A DNA stretch of 64,000 bases from Oenanthe sinensis. Its lineage: Eukaryota; Streptophyta; Magnoliopsida; Apiales; Apiaceae. Below the pieces are notes generated by a model. That model made no database searches. It was not told the origin of the DNA and was given only the letters and a program-made list of their open reading frames with translations. Where the stretch lies: the NCBI GenBank assembly GCA_028671895.1, contig JAPMAC010000221.1, positions 2,418,001 to 2,482,000 on the forward strand, in the 5' to 3' direction. Shown here in pieces: positions 23,501 through 32,320 of this stretch (its first letter is position 1; each line of letters starts with the position of its first letter). The position numbers were made by a program, and so were the translations under genes.

Positions 23501-25181
23501 AGCTATAAAGATTTTTGACCACATCCTGTGCAGACATTTGTAGCTCCTGTTCCATTCTCTTCCTTAGGGCTTCATAGGTTGAAAGAAAATCCAAGACTTG
23601 AGATTTAGTCTGATATTGCTCTGGATCTTCAACTGATTCCACCAAAGGATATAAGAATATCAGTGCCTCATCATTTGGAGTAATGATCTCATCAATTAGG
23701 CACGAGGCTGCATCCAATGGCATTCCTTCCCAAAATGTGTCATGATCAGAGTCTAAAGGCAGTCTAGACTCTGACTCAACATTAGACTCTGGTTCAGGTG
23801 TTTTCTTGATTTCAGAGTCTGGCTCTGCAGGAGCCTTGGGAGCATCTGTTTCCTGCAAAACAGGGTTAGTACTAATAACAGGCTCGTGTGTGTGTGCAGA
23901 ATAAGCCTTCCTTAACCTTCTGTACTTCTTAGCAAAAGATTTCTCAGGAGACTTAATGTGAGAATCCTGAGGTGCTCCCCTAGGTTTTTCAGAGTCTGTA
24001 GCCTTTTGAGAGTCTACAGACTTGGCTTGAAGGTTAGAATCAAGTGTATCATGACCTTCCTTTAGCAAAGAAAGTCCTTCAACAACTTGCTTCTCTAGTG
24101 GATTGAGCTCCTCATCACTGTGCTCATCTATAAGCCTAGATTGAATCAATTTTCTTCTCTTTACAACTGGTGCCTGTTGAGAGACACCAGAGGTTGGTTT
24201 CTTTTTGGATTTTGGTTTGGAAGATTGTATAATTGAAGGGGATTGGGTGACTTGGGTAGGTGCAGGGGGACTCTCCATTACTTGTTCCTGCACCATTTCA
24301 CCACCAAAAAATGAAGCATTGTAGATAGAAGGTTTGTAGGATGAGAGTTTTACCTGCATTACCTGTGGATATGTCATTGCAGGTAGACTCTTCTTTTTGT
24401 CATCAATTCTCTTAATGTCAGAGAATATCCTCCTTTGCTGTTTGTATGCCTGCACACAACAATCATCTGCCAACTTGGTTGACATGTCAGGAATGAAGTG
24501 ATTGAGGAGAATCATAAGAAATCTATGATAGTAGACTTTCTTTCTCCCCTCATGCACATTATTTAATTTTGCTCCCATTTGAGTGAGCAACATATCACCA
24601 ATGTTGATTATTCTATCAAATAGGAGACTATGACCAATTTGATAAGTAATAGCAGTAATAACATCAAATCCACTACACTTATCAGTAAAACACTTAGCAA
24701 TTTGATCGAAGAAAAATGACCATTCTTTCCTTAAGTAAGGCCTAGTTATCTTGCTCATGTTATCTAAGCTAGCAGAATAACCTATTGCCTTAAACATGCT
24801 TTTAATGTCATCATCATATACAATTTCATCAAAAGTAGACTTAACAGGCAGTTTAAACACAGAATTAAGCACATCTGCAGTGACATCAAATGTAGTCGAA
24901 CCAAAGGTAAACATTATTTTACCTGGTTGATCCTGAGAAGGATCAACTACCTTTGCAGTGCTCCATGCTTGTGATACAGCATCCATGTGAATGACTGGTG
25001 ATGCCTTGAGAATGTAGTGTAGCTCGGATTGCTCCAAGAAATCCATCACAGGGTAGTAGTCAGCGTCTACCCCTTTCCTATCTCCAAGAGCAGCAACATG
25101 ATTTGTGGTCATGAACTCGAAATCCCCAAATGTGAACGCAATCGCCTTGGGTCCTCTCATGACAGTTGAAACGGCAGCCAT
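20526..25181 (-). CDS. Element E third ORF (1551 aa), unknown function, env-like position
   Basis: I do not recognise a function. The position downstream of pol on the same strand is that of the env-like ORF of Sireviruses, but I see no signal peptide or membrane segment. The N-terminal 300 residues look folded (FTFGDFEFMTTNHVAALGD, later IGHSLLFDRIINIGDMLL). Residues about 330-480 and 750-950 are Ser/Glu/Asp-rich and low in complexity. A second ordered block at about 490-720 contains FWEGMPLDAASCLIDEI. Two related blocks, PSFTYWDQDFPKSW (about 965) and PSFIYFDQVFPQSW (about 1115), are an internal repeat. Residues about 1195-1280 have a heptad-like pattern suggesting a coiled coil. A basic linker and an ordered C-terminal domain follow. 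The start Met was chosen as the first in the open frame. Confidence 0.7.
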   Translation of the reverse strand: MAAVSTVMRGPKAIAFTFGDFEFMTTNHVAALGDRKGVDADYYPVMDFLEQSELHYILKASPVIHMDAVSQAWSTAKVVDPSQDQPGKIMFTFGSTTFDVTADVLNSVFKLPVKSTFDEIVYDDDIKSMFKAIGYSASLDNMSKITRPYLRKEWSFFFDQIAKCFTDKCSGFDVITAITYQIGHSLLFDRIINIGDMLLTQMGAKLNNVHEGRKKVYYHRFLMILLNHFIPDMSTKLADDCCVQAYKQQRRIFSDIKRIDDKKKSLPAMTYPQVMQVKLSSYKPSIYNASFFGGEMVQEQVMESPPAPTQVTQSPSIIQSSKPKSKKKPTSGVSQQAPVVKRRKLIQSRLIDEHSDEELNPLEKQVVEGLSLLKEGHDTLDSNLQAKSVDSQKATDSEKPRGAPQDSHIKSPEKSFAKKYRRLRKAYSAHTHEPVISTNPVLQETDAPKAPAEPDSEIKKTPEPESNVESESRLPLDSDHDTFWEGMPLDAASCLIDEIITPNDEALIFLYPLVESVEDPEQYQTKSQVLDFLSTYEALRKRMEQELQMSAQDVVKNLYSYLFNSSFQEQAAGLIEGRTNAVLKALGVPDSEQQIPKKPKKLKVHKRRASESVVELETEIEQPVFNYEAIWDNGVTYRTAIQWISQIQPLSRQVADYLVHNIGTIANKYIYPTYQSRLDQFKGTYFQRVRRELQDLFNLTDAQAINAIHLRAFHHKLDAFILEEQQEVAGGARQLKDGTSAPVVTSDRDAQSASPTQEPPSQRLGDSGAGEYAVEPSLTTHQKADENPSDMGGQTLMDAHEEISQSILSESIHLEGESHAQTVKDGDTQTLASNEVMLKQSESRVDPETGILEPTDSEKREDASKGSESVDAHPLVETPSLQTFEGVPLHQGGSGIEAPFFSLNPSSVGLLSAPSKLSEKISERLALDQAKGEIEKAVESLSEIEKVGVQPHCEHERIGYPEPSFTYWDQDFPKSWSNELEQGMDDNSLCLIVQIGKQEEALAAQKSFTQRPQLHLVDSLARRADRVMEALVDNPVIFTEAATLKSEEPLLIMPIRARLPESTVSDHSQEESGSVVPFAVSESTPPPESTPPFTKPEPVAEECNSTDDDLVTPSFIYFDQVFPQSWESAQQRGINDKDSFECILDIHLSERLKAFQKKSFQQEHGYYPGEDDQVLDGAVKAKLPDVAAQLSSVVQDISYIQTKLTGVDNTTSLLNTRFDRIHSLQLSKEVAFKDALAAITTTQASLQTTVSDLTTKVDSVIAAQANISTVLEQILLAVTSNDDVKKGEKVKQGESSRRHKDEGCKNQSRGVKRRRDGDDGDSSHGSKGPDGVQQKQSGVVRTPTHQSGTRHGKSESKSDSDKQRKKSDSDQTQEPSYWKCSQSNLQLRAKKKIGLGGFEESDIDRTSTLTRDPQSLTDRQFEKITQKHLNKVVSAQIVYNVFETKIQGGQGGTEKVKNEMLVYFLEGGSVRWISQSNFIFFKQAEELQYIRFLLQITYEVNKSKEAVTHKWFKEIDRKLILHRQANRQMGKFSLKYVDTEGNDQVMPLEEK

Positions 25182-25627
25182 TAAAGTTGTTAAGTTGAAA
25201 GTGATGGAGAAGCTTGAAGAATTTAGCTAGGGTTCGTAAAAAGCTCTGTGAATATTTTTGCCTTAGAAATCAATTGCAATAAACAAGTGAGTAAATTGTA
25301 TGAAAAATTCTATTTTGTTCAAGTTGCATACAATACACACGAGTCTACAGCCTGTATCCGGTCAAAAAAATAACTGTTACCGCCTATTTCAAGTCATTTG
25401 AACATTTTAAATGCAATCAGAGTCTGCAGGCGCGAATTTTAACCGTTTCAGAGTCTAGGCGATAATTTTCTCAGAGTCTACTGACTTTCAGAGTCTACAG
25501 ACTCGTCAGAGTCTAGACTCTGTCAAGGTAAAATACCAAACAAAATGTTGCACTAACAATTAATCACAGTGTGTTAAGACAGGGACTATAATTAAAGTAC
25601 ATACCTTGCTTCTTTAATTTTGATCAC
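25182..25627 (-). other. Spacer between pol and third ORF of E, rich in CAGAGTCT
   Basis: Non-coding on both strands. It holds at least five CAGAGTCT motifs in about 25418-25520, including a perfect 16-bp palindrome CAGAGTCTAGACTCTG near 25505. It may contain a promoter, splice acceptor or other control element for the third ORF, but none is identifiable by eye. Confidence 0.5.
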
Positions 25628-28600
25628 TTACATATTTAACATACCTAATTCACCTACCAGTTTGAGAAAGGTAGATTCATCAAGTGGTTTTGTCAAAATG
25701 TCTGCAATCTGTCTGTCAGTTGGAACATAGTGAAGTGTCACAGTACCATTTTCAACATGTTCTCTAATAAAGTGATACCTGACATCAATGTGCTTTGTTC
25801 TGGAGTGTTGGACTGGATTCTCTGCAATTTTAATAGCACTAGTATTATCACAATACATAGGAATATTTGAGAATGTTAGTCCATAATCAAGTAATTGATT
25901 TCTCATCCACAGGATTTGAGCACAGCAACTTCCAGCTGCAATGTATTCAGCCTCAGCTGTTGAGGTTGATACAGTCTGTTGTTTCTTGCTAAACCAAGAA
26001 ATTAATCTGTTGCCAAGAAACTGGCATTGTCCTGTTGTGCTTTTCCTGTCTACTTTGCATCCTGCATAGTCAGAATCTGAATAACCAATTAGTGAAAAAT
26101 CTGACTCTCTAGGATACCAAAGTCCAAGAGTTTGTGCCCCCTTGAGATATCTAAAAATTCTTTTCACAGCTATTAAATGTGATTCTCTAGGGTCAGCTTG
26201 AAATCTAGCACATAGACAAGTTGCAAACATTATGTCTGGTCTACTAGCAGTTAAATATAACAATGAGCCAATCATACCTCTGTAGCTAGTGTTGTTAACT
26301 TTCTTACCCTTTGGGTCAGAGTCTAGCTTTGTGGCAGTTGACATGGGTGTTTTAGCAGTTGCAGAGTCTTGCATATCAAACTTCTTCAACAGTTCTCTTA
26401 CATACTTTGTTTGATTGATGAAAATTCCATCATCATTCTGTTTGACTTGAAGCCCCAAAAAGAAGTTTAATTCTCCCATCATACTCATTTCATAATTTGA
26501 CTGCATTAGTTGACTAAACTTTTCACAGAGTTTATCATTAGTAGATCCAAATATAATATCATCAACATAAATTTGGACAAGCAAAATATCACCTTTACAT
26601 TTTCTAATAAAGAGAGTTTTGTCAATGGTACCTCTTGTGAAATCATTTTCCAGAAGAAATTTTGAAAGAGTTTCATACCATGCTCTAGGTGCTTGCTTCA
26701 ATCCATATAGTGCCTTGTCTAACCTGTAAACATGATCAGGAAACTTTGGATCAACAAATCCTGGTGGTTGCTCCACATAGACTTCTTCTTCCAATTCTCC
26801 ATTTAAGAAGGCACTTTTCACATCCATCTGATACACCTTGAATTTTGAATGAGCTGCAAAGGCAAGAAACATTCTGATAGCTTCCAATCTTGCTACTGGT
26901 GCAAAAGTTTCATCATAGTCAATTCCTTCCTCCTGTGAGTATCCTTTTGCAACTAGCCTTGCTTTATTTCTTACTACAGTTCCATTCTCATCAAGTTTAT
27001 TTCTATACACCCATTTTGCACCAACCACTGATCTATTTCTAGGTCTTGGTACAAGTTTCCACACTTTATTTCTCTCAAATTCATTCAATTCTTCTTGCAT
27101 TGCAATAATCCAATCAGGGTCTTGCAAGGCTTCCTCAATTTTCTTGGGTTCATTCTTTGAGAGAAAACAGCTATAAAGACATTCATTTTGAGTGGTTGTT
27201 CTTGTTTGTACACCACTCTCAGGGTCACCAATTATTAAGTCAGGAGTGTGATCCCTTGTCCATTTTCTAGCAGGTGGAAAATTGGTTCTTGAACTTGAAG
27301 CTCCCCCTAAGTCATTTGCATCTTCTGTATTTGAGTGAAATTCAAATGAAGAGGCTCCCCCTAAATTGCTTGACTCTGACAAGGCTTCAGAGTTGCTTGA
27401 CCCAGACCCTGATGAGTTAGACTCTGTCAGTCTCGACTCTGTCTGGGTAGACCCTGACCTGTTAGACTCTGAATTATTTGGAGTTGAATTTTCTGACTCC
27501 CCCTCAGAGTGTGCAGATTCCTGTGTTGGTTCAGGAGTTGTTTGAGGGTCTTCATCCTCTTCTTCTTCATTTATCTCAGAACTTTTTAGATTTTCAAATT
27601 CCAGTGTAGTAGACTCTGACTCATCCTGCAATCCTGTAAACTTTTTATCATCAAATGCAACATGAATAGATTCCATAACAATTTTGGTTCTGAGATTAAA
27701 CACTCTGAATGCTTTTGTGTTTGATGCATATCCAAGAAAGATTGATTCATCTGCCTTGGCTTCGAATTTGCTTAGATTTTCAGGATGTACTTTCAGTACA
27801 TAACACTTGCATCCAAATATGTGAAAGTGTTTTACACTTGGCTTCTTGTCCTTTATCATTTCATAGGGAGTCTTTCCATGCATGTTTATTAGAGTGCAGT
27901 TTTGAGTGAAACATGCTGTATTGACTGCCTCAGCCCAAAAATATACTGGCAGCTTAGACTCTGCCAACATTGTTCTGGCAGCTTCTATGAGTGTCCTATT
28001 CTTTCTTTCCACAACTCCATTTTGTTGAGGAGTTCCTGGCGCAGAAAATTGTTGAGTAATTCCCTTTGATGCACAGTGGTTCTCTATGATTGAATTCTTG
28101 AATTCTGTACCATTGTCACTCCTCAGAATTCTTACTATTTTCTTTGATTTTCTTTCCAGAAAAGTGATATGATCTATTATGTGTTGAGAAGCTTCATCCT
28201 TTGAATGTAGAAAGAAAACCCATGTGAATCTTGTAAAATCATCTACAATAACAAGAGTATATTTATTTTTGTTAATTGACATAACATTTACTGGACCAAA
28301 TAAATCAAGATGTAGTAAACAAAAGGGTTCAGAAATGGTATTTATTGTCTTGCTCTTGAAGGATGATTTCCTTTGTTTTCCAAGTTGACATGCTTCACAA
28401 AGTCCATCTTGTACAAAATCAACATGTGGTAATCCTCTTACAAGATTCTGTTTAACCAACTTGTTGAGTGTTTTGAAGTTGATGTGTGACAGTTTCTTGT
28501 GCCATTTCCAGCTTTCTTCAGTTGAGGCCTTGCTGTATAGACATGTGACTTCATTGTTTATGCAATCCTCCAAGCTGGCTTCATAAATGTTACCATGTCT

Positions 28601-28930
28601 GTGTCCTTTGAAAACCACAATGCCTGTTTCTTTGTTAGTCACAAGACACTCTTTGTTGTCAAAGCCAGTATGGTAACCTTTGTCTCCAAGTTGACTTATG
28701 CTTATTAAATTATGCCTTAAGCCATCAACTAGAGCTACTTGTTCAATGATGACATTCCCAAGTACAATCTTGCCATATCCCAGTGTTTGTCCTTTGTTGC
28801 CATCTCCAAATGATACTTCTGGGCCAGCCATTTCCTCAAAGTCTGTAAGTAGGGATTTCTTTCCAGTCATATGTCCTGAGCATCCACTGTCCAGGATTAG
28901 GGTTACTTTCTTTACCCTAGCTCCCTGCAT
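25628..28930 (-). CDS. Element E pol (1100 aa): protease, integrase, RT, RNase H
   Basis: The frame is uninterrupted. Protease LILDSGCSGHMTG is at residues about 11-23, integrase HHCC is WHKKLSH (about 143) and CEACQLGK (about 174), the DDE residues lie in HLDLFGPV, RSDNGTEF and VVERKN (about 208, 272 and 308), RT has MDVKSAFLNG (about 700) and YVDDIIFGSTN (about 790), and RNase H has YSDSDYAG, STAEAEYIA and DNTSAI (about 954, 992 and 1031). All catalytic residues appear present. The acidic Ser-rich stretch between integrase and RT (about 445-545) contains several CAGAGTCT motifs. Pol lies just downstream of gag in a different frame; the first Met is 12 bases after the gag stop, so how it is expressed is unclear. 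Confidence 0.95.
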   Translation of the reverse strand: MQGARVKKVTLILDSGCSGHMTGKKSLLTDFEEMAGPEVSFGDGNKGQTLGYGKIVLGNVIIEQVALVDGLRHNLISISQLGDKGYHTGFDNKECLVTNKETGIVVFKGHRHGNIYEASLEDCINNEVTCLYSKASTEESWKWHKKLSHINFKTLNKLVKQNLVRGLPHVDFVQDGLCEACQLGKQRKSSFKSKTINTISEPFCLLHLDLFGPVNVMSINKNKYTLVIVDDFTRFTWVFFLHSKDEASQHIIDHITFLERKSKKIVRILRSDNGTEFKNSIIENHCASKGITQQFSAPGTPQQNGVVERKNRTLIEAARTMLAESKLPVYFWAEAVNTACFTQNCTLINMHGKTPYEMIKDKKPSVKHFHIFGCKCYVLKVHPENLSKFEAKADESIFLGYASNTKAFRVFNLRTKIVMESIHVAFDDKKFTGLQDESESTTLEFENLKSSEINEEEEDEDPQTTPEPTQESAHSEGESENSTPNNSESNRSGSTQTESRLTESNSSGSGSSNSEALSESSNLGGASSFEFHSNTEDANDLGGASSSRTNFPPARKWTRDHTPDLIIGDPESGVQTRTTTQNECLYSCFLSKNEPKKIEEALQDPDWIIAMQEELNEFERNKVWKLVPRPRNRSVVGAKWVYRNKLDENGTVVRNKARLVAKGYSQEEGIDYDETFAPVARLEAIRMFLAFAAHSKFKVYQMDVKSAFLNGELEEEVYVEQPPGFVDPKFPDHVYRLDKALYGLKQAPRAWYETLSKFLLENDFTRGTIDKTLFIRKCKGDILLVQIYVDDIIFGSTNDKLCEKFSQLMQSNYEMSMMGELNFFLGLQVKQNDDGIFINQTKYVRELLKKFDMQDSATAKTPMSTATKLDSDPKGKKVNNTSYRGMIGSLLYLTASRPDIMFATCLCARFQADPRESHLIAVKRIFRYLKGAQTLGLWYPRESDFSLIGYSDSDYAGCKVDRKSTTGQCQFLGNRLISWFSKKQQTVSTSTAEAEYIAAGSCCAQILWMRNQLLDYGLTFSNIPMYCDNTSAIKIAENPVQHSRTKHIDVRYHFIREHVENGTVTLHYVPTDRQIADILTKPLDESTFLKLVGELGMLNM

Positions 28931-28941
28931 ACATAAAGCAA

Positions 28942-31242
28942 CTAGTTAGATGTTTTGAGGACCCAAACAGTTTTGGATCCTTTTCTACTATTTTTAGGAG
29001 AAACAGGCTTAATAATTTTCACCTTTGGCTTACCTGTCTCTTTTGTTGCTCTAGACTGTGGTGGAGTCTTATCAGTGTCATACCAACTCTTATCAATAGA
29101 AGATTTTAGCTCATAAAAATTGTAATACAAATCATGATAGTCCCTACACATATATATAGAATGAAATATGCTACCACAGTGATAACAAGGTTTCTGTGGT
29201 ATGTAGTGACTTTTCAGAGTCTGAGAAGGACTAGACTCTGATTTCTTCTCAATCTTTGCTTTACAATCTATAGCCAAATGGTTGTGGTTGCCACATCTAT
29301 AACACTTCTTTCTAGGAGCATTAGGATCCTTTTGGTAATTGTTTGCCTTATTAATTCCTTCCTTACCATTCCTATTTCTCCTAGTTTTGGTAGACTCTGA
29401 TAAGTTCTCTAGCCTTTCTTTTAATTTTGACTTAGACAAGTACCCTATATTAATATTTTTCTTAGAGTTATTTGCTCCTGTTTCATCTATCTTTTTGTTA
29501 TCAACAGGGGGACTAATGACAGATGAGTTTGTGGTTTCAGATTTTTCTTTAGGTGTCACAAACTTAACAGGAACAAATGTACTTTTGTCTTTAGTCTTAT
29601 TAACTTGGCTAGCTTCTTCACTGTTATCATTCTCAACAATAGGTCTTTTGTCTTGACTCTTGTCATAGCCTAGACCAGCAGTTTGACACACATTTTGATT
29701 ATTGAGAATTTCTTGAACTTTTCTACCAGAGTCTGTCCAAACTTTAAACTTAAGCCTTTCTTCTTCTAGTTCTTTCCTAACATAGTCATAGGCTTTCAAA
29801 ATTTCAGTGTAGTTATGACTATATTTCTCAGAATCCTTTTTGTATTGTTCCATTAATAATAACTCAGATTCTACATGACAATTCCTTTTAGTTAAGGCTA
29901 AATTTTCTTCTCTCAACCTTTCACTTTCACTAGTGAGAGACCTACATGTTGTCATAATTTTATTAACCTCACTTTTCACAATCTCTACGCCATCAGAGTC
30001 TAAATTAATTAAGGATTCAGGAATAAAGATTGATACCTGAGTTTTAGGAGATGAGGGTTCTTTGGGAGATTGTGATTTTCTTGAGGAGGATGCCATTAGT
30101 GCTAGATTTTCATAATCAATTTCATCCTCTGAGCTTGAATCTGCCCAATCCTTTCCAGTTGATAGAAGTGCTTTTCCTTTTCCTTGACTTTTTGACTTTC
30201 TGCATTCAGTAGCAAAGTGGCCCAATATTCCACAGTTGAAACATTTGACCTTTGCTTTGTCAAGTTTGATAATTGTACTCTTGCTCTTCTCAACCTTTTC
30301 ATCTTCCTTCTTGAATGATGGCCTTTTGCTAAATTTGCCAGTTCTTTTGTTGAATTTCATTCTTTTGAAATTTTTAGCAAACATAGCCATTATTTGACTA
30401 AGATCAACCTCTTCATCAGAATCAGAGTCTGTGTCAGTAGACTCTGACTCCACAGCAGCTTTACCCTTCTTCCTTGAATCCTTGATTCTAGCTTCTGTGG
30501 GTTGTTCCTGTTGTTCTTTCTCAGACTCCAGTAAGAGTGCCACAGATTTTGTCTTCACAGACTTCTTATTCTTCCTCTGTTGCATCTCCAAATCATATGT
30601 CTTGAGTCTGCCATACAATTCTTCTAGAGTTAGTTCATCCAAATCTCTAGCTTCTCTTATGGCTGTAGTCTTATTGTCCCATTCTTCAGGAAGTGCTCTC
30701 AGAAACTTGGTATTCGTATCTTCAGAATCATAAACCTTACCAAGCATAGCCATCTCATTCAGGAGTTTTGTAAACCTATCATACATCTCAGTGATAGATT
30801 CTCCAGATTTTGCTTTAAAGTACTCATACTCTTGAATGAGCAAAGACCTAGCATTTTTCTTGACATCTTTAGTCCCTTGACAGTGCACCTCAAGTTTTGT
30901 CCACATCTCCTTAGCAGTCTTGCATGATATGACACAGTTAGTTAGAACAGAATCTAAACTGTTAAAGAGAATGTTCTTTACTTTTGCCTCCTTAAGGACA
31001 TTTTCTTTGTCCACTTTTGTCCATTCAGCCTTTGGTTTCTCAACGAGGTGTTCTTCAGTTATTTTGCCTTCCTCATTGATTTGAGGCACAATTTTTAAGG
31101 GCACAAAGGGTCCTTCATTAATCCTGTCAAGATAGTCAGGGTCTGTTGCTTCCAGATGGTGCAGCATCTTAACCTTCCAGTGGGTGAACTCGTTTCTCTT
31201 AAGCATAGGAATCTTAGAATTGCCATCTTTGTTTCCAGACAT
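28942..31242 (-). CDS. Element E gag (766 aa) with three zinc knuckles
   Basis: This is the capsid/nucleocapsid protein of the virus-like particle. The N-terminal part has RNEFTHWKVKMLHHLEA and a capsid-like region to about residue 230 (EMYDRFTKLLNEMAMLG). Three CX2CX4HX4C knuckles follow: CFNCGILGHFATEC (about 333), CYRCGNHNHLAIDC (about 645) and CYHCGSIFHSIYMC (about 686). The second and third lie far from the first, beyond a charged, probably coiled-coil region (about 430-540). Most copia gags have one knuckle and half this length, so it is large, as in SIRE-like elements. The start lies shortly after the PBS. Confidence 0.93.
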   Translation of the reverse strand: MSGNKDGNSKIPMLKRNEFTHWKVKMLHHLEATDPDYLDRINEGPFVPLKIVPQINEEGKITEEHLVEKPKAEWTKVDKENVLKEAKVKNILFNSLDSVLTNCVISCKTAKEMWTKLEVHCQGTKDVKKNARSLLIQEYEYFKAKSGESITEMYDRFTKLLNEMAMLGKVYDSEDTNTKFLRALPEEWDNKTTAIREARDLDELTLEELYGRLKTYDLEMQQRKNKKSVKTKSVALLLESEKEQQEQPTEARIKDSRKKGKAAVESESTDTDSDSDEEVDLSQIMAMFAKNFKRMKFNKRTGKFSKRPSFKKEDEKVEKSKSTIIKLDKAKVKCFNCGILGHFATECRKSKSQGKGKALLSTGKDWADSSSEDEIDYENLALMASSSRKSQSPKEPSSPKTQVSIFIPESLINLDSDGVEIVKSEVNKIMTTCRSLTSESERLREENLALTKRNCHVESELLLMEQYKKDSEKYSHNYTEILKAYDYVRKELEEERLKFKVWTDSGRKVQEILNNQNVCQTAGLGYDKSQDKRPIVENDNSEEASQVNKTKDKSTFVPVKFVTPKEKSETTNSSVISPPVDNKKIDETGANNSKKNINIGYLSKSKLKERLENLSESTKTRRNRNGKEGINKANNYQKDPNAPRKKCYRCGNHNHLAIDCKAKIEKKSESSPSQTLKSHYIPQKPCYHCGSIFHSIYMCRDYHDLYYNFYELKSSIDKSWYDTDKTPPQSRATKETGKPKVKIIKPVSPKNSRKGSKTVWVLKTSN

Positions 31243-31264
31243 CTTTGATCGATTTTAAACGTTA

Positions 31265-31277
31265 GGCTCTGATACCA
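31265..31277 (-). promoter_or_regulatory. Element E primer binding site
   Basis: On the minus strand TGGTATCAGAGCC follows two bases after the 5' LTR end, complementary to initiator methionine tRNA. Confidence 0.9.
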
Positions 31278-31279
31278 AT

Positions 31280-32043
31280 TGTTTTCCCAGTCGTACAAGT
31301 AGAAGGGGGGGTTGAATACTTGTATGTCTTTTCTGCCCGATTTAAAATCAAATTAAGAACAAACTCAAACACAAAAATATGAATAAGTACTGTTTTGTAT
31401 TATTGATTTGTGAATACAAAACTCTCCTAGGGTGTACACAAACCCTAGCAGCTTCTCTGTGTTTATCACAGCAACTCTCTCTATTTCTATGCTCTCACAA
31501 AATTTCACTCAGATGATTATTGTTTCGACTTCCACACATTTACAATTAGGTTACATAGAGTTTATATAGAGAGCTGCCTATCAACTAATAACAGAAAGAT
31601 AAATTACAATAGGAATAGAATTCCTAATTATTAGTTGACAGTTTCCTTCTAGAATTCTCTTTCTTTCCCACAGCATATCTGCAATATATTTATCCTGATC
31701 TTCGAAGACTTTCCATTCCTGTGATCTTCTTCCAAATTTATCCTCAACTGTATAGACTCTGAAATCTTCAGACTCTGATGATCTTCAGACTCTGATCACA
31801 TGTAGACTCTGATAGATCACAGACTCTGATAGTCTATAGACTCTGATCACCTTCCAGACTCTGATCTTCATGCAGACTCTGGTTTCACTTTCTATAGAAA
31901 TTCTTCTAAGTACAAGTAACATGAATGTTGACTATCTAGACTCTGATTATTCATTTCAGAGACTAGAAAGACTTATTACAGATAAACTAATCTAGACCCT
32001 GTTCTAGTATTTTGTACATCATCAAATGAATATATCCCTAACA
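31280..32043 (-). repeat. Element E 5' LTR
   Basis: 764 bp, matching 19375-20141 except for two substitutions and the G run. It has the same nine AGACTCTG motifs. A TATA box on the minus strand (CTATATAAAC, 31560-31569) marks the likely promoter. Confidence 0.95.
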
Positions 32044-32320
32044 ACCCTAACGTGACTAATTATTTAGTAGTAGGACCGAAGTAACATTTAAATAAATTTA
32101 GGTGGTATATAAGTCACCCAACGTGACATACCGGAAACCTATGGTGTTTAAGTGTTGGTGTTTTAATTTTAAATAATTGTTAGAGGAACCAATTTTTTAA
32201 ATACCCTCTAATTATGTGTTATATGTATGATTCTCAGGATATAATGGGCTTTAATCCACTTTTACCATACTTAAGGATAACAAACTTACTGGACCTAACT
32301 ATATTGAATGGAAACGTAAT

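Larger units (their letters stand above)
19375..32043 (-). mobile_element. Element E: 12.7-kb SIRE-like copia element with an extra large ORF
   Basis: Bounded by LTRs 19375-20141 and 31280-32043 and flanked by ACCCT on both sides (19370-19374 and 32044-32048). On the minus strand: 5' LTR, PBS, gag (766 aa), pol (1100 aa), a spacer of about 450 bp, a 1551-codon third ORF, polypurine tract AGGGGGAGATT, 3' LTR. The LTRs differ by two substitutions and the length of a G run, so the insertion is young. The gag, pol, extra-ORF order is that of Sirevirus-type elements; the lineage name is an inference from pol motifs such as YVDDIIFGSTN. It sits in the leader of A2. Confidence 0.95.

Noticed and set aside
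20526..25181. Calling the third ORF of E a true envelope protein
   Set aside because: Only the position fits; no signal peptide, fusion peptide or membrane anchor is visible.
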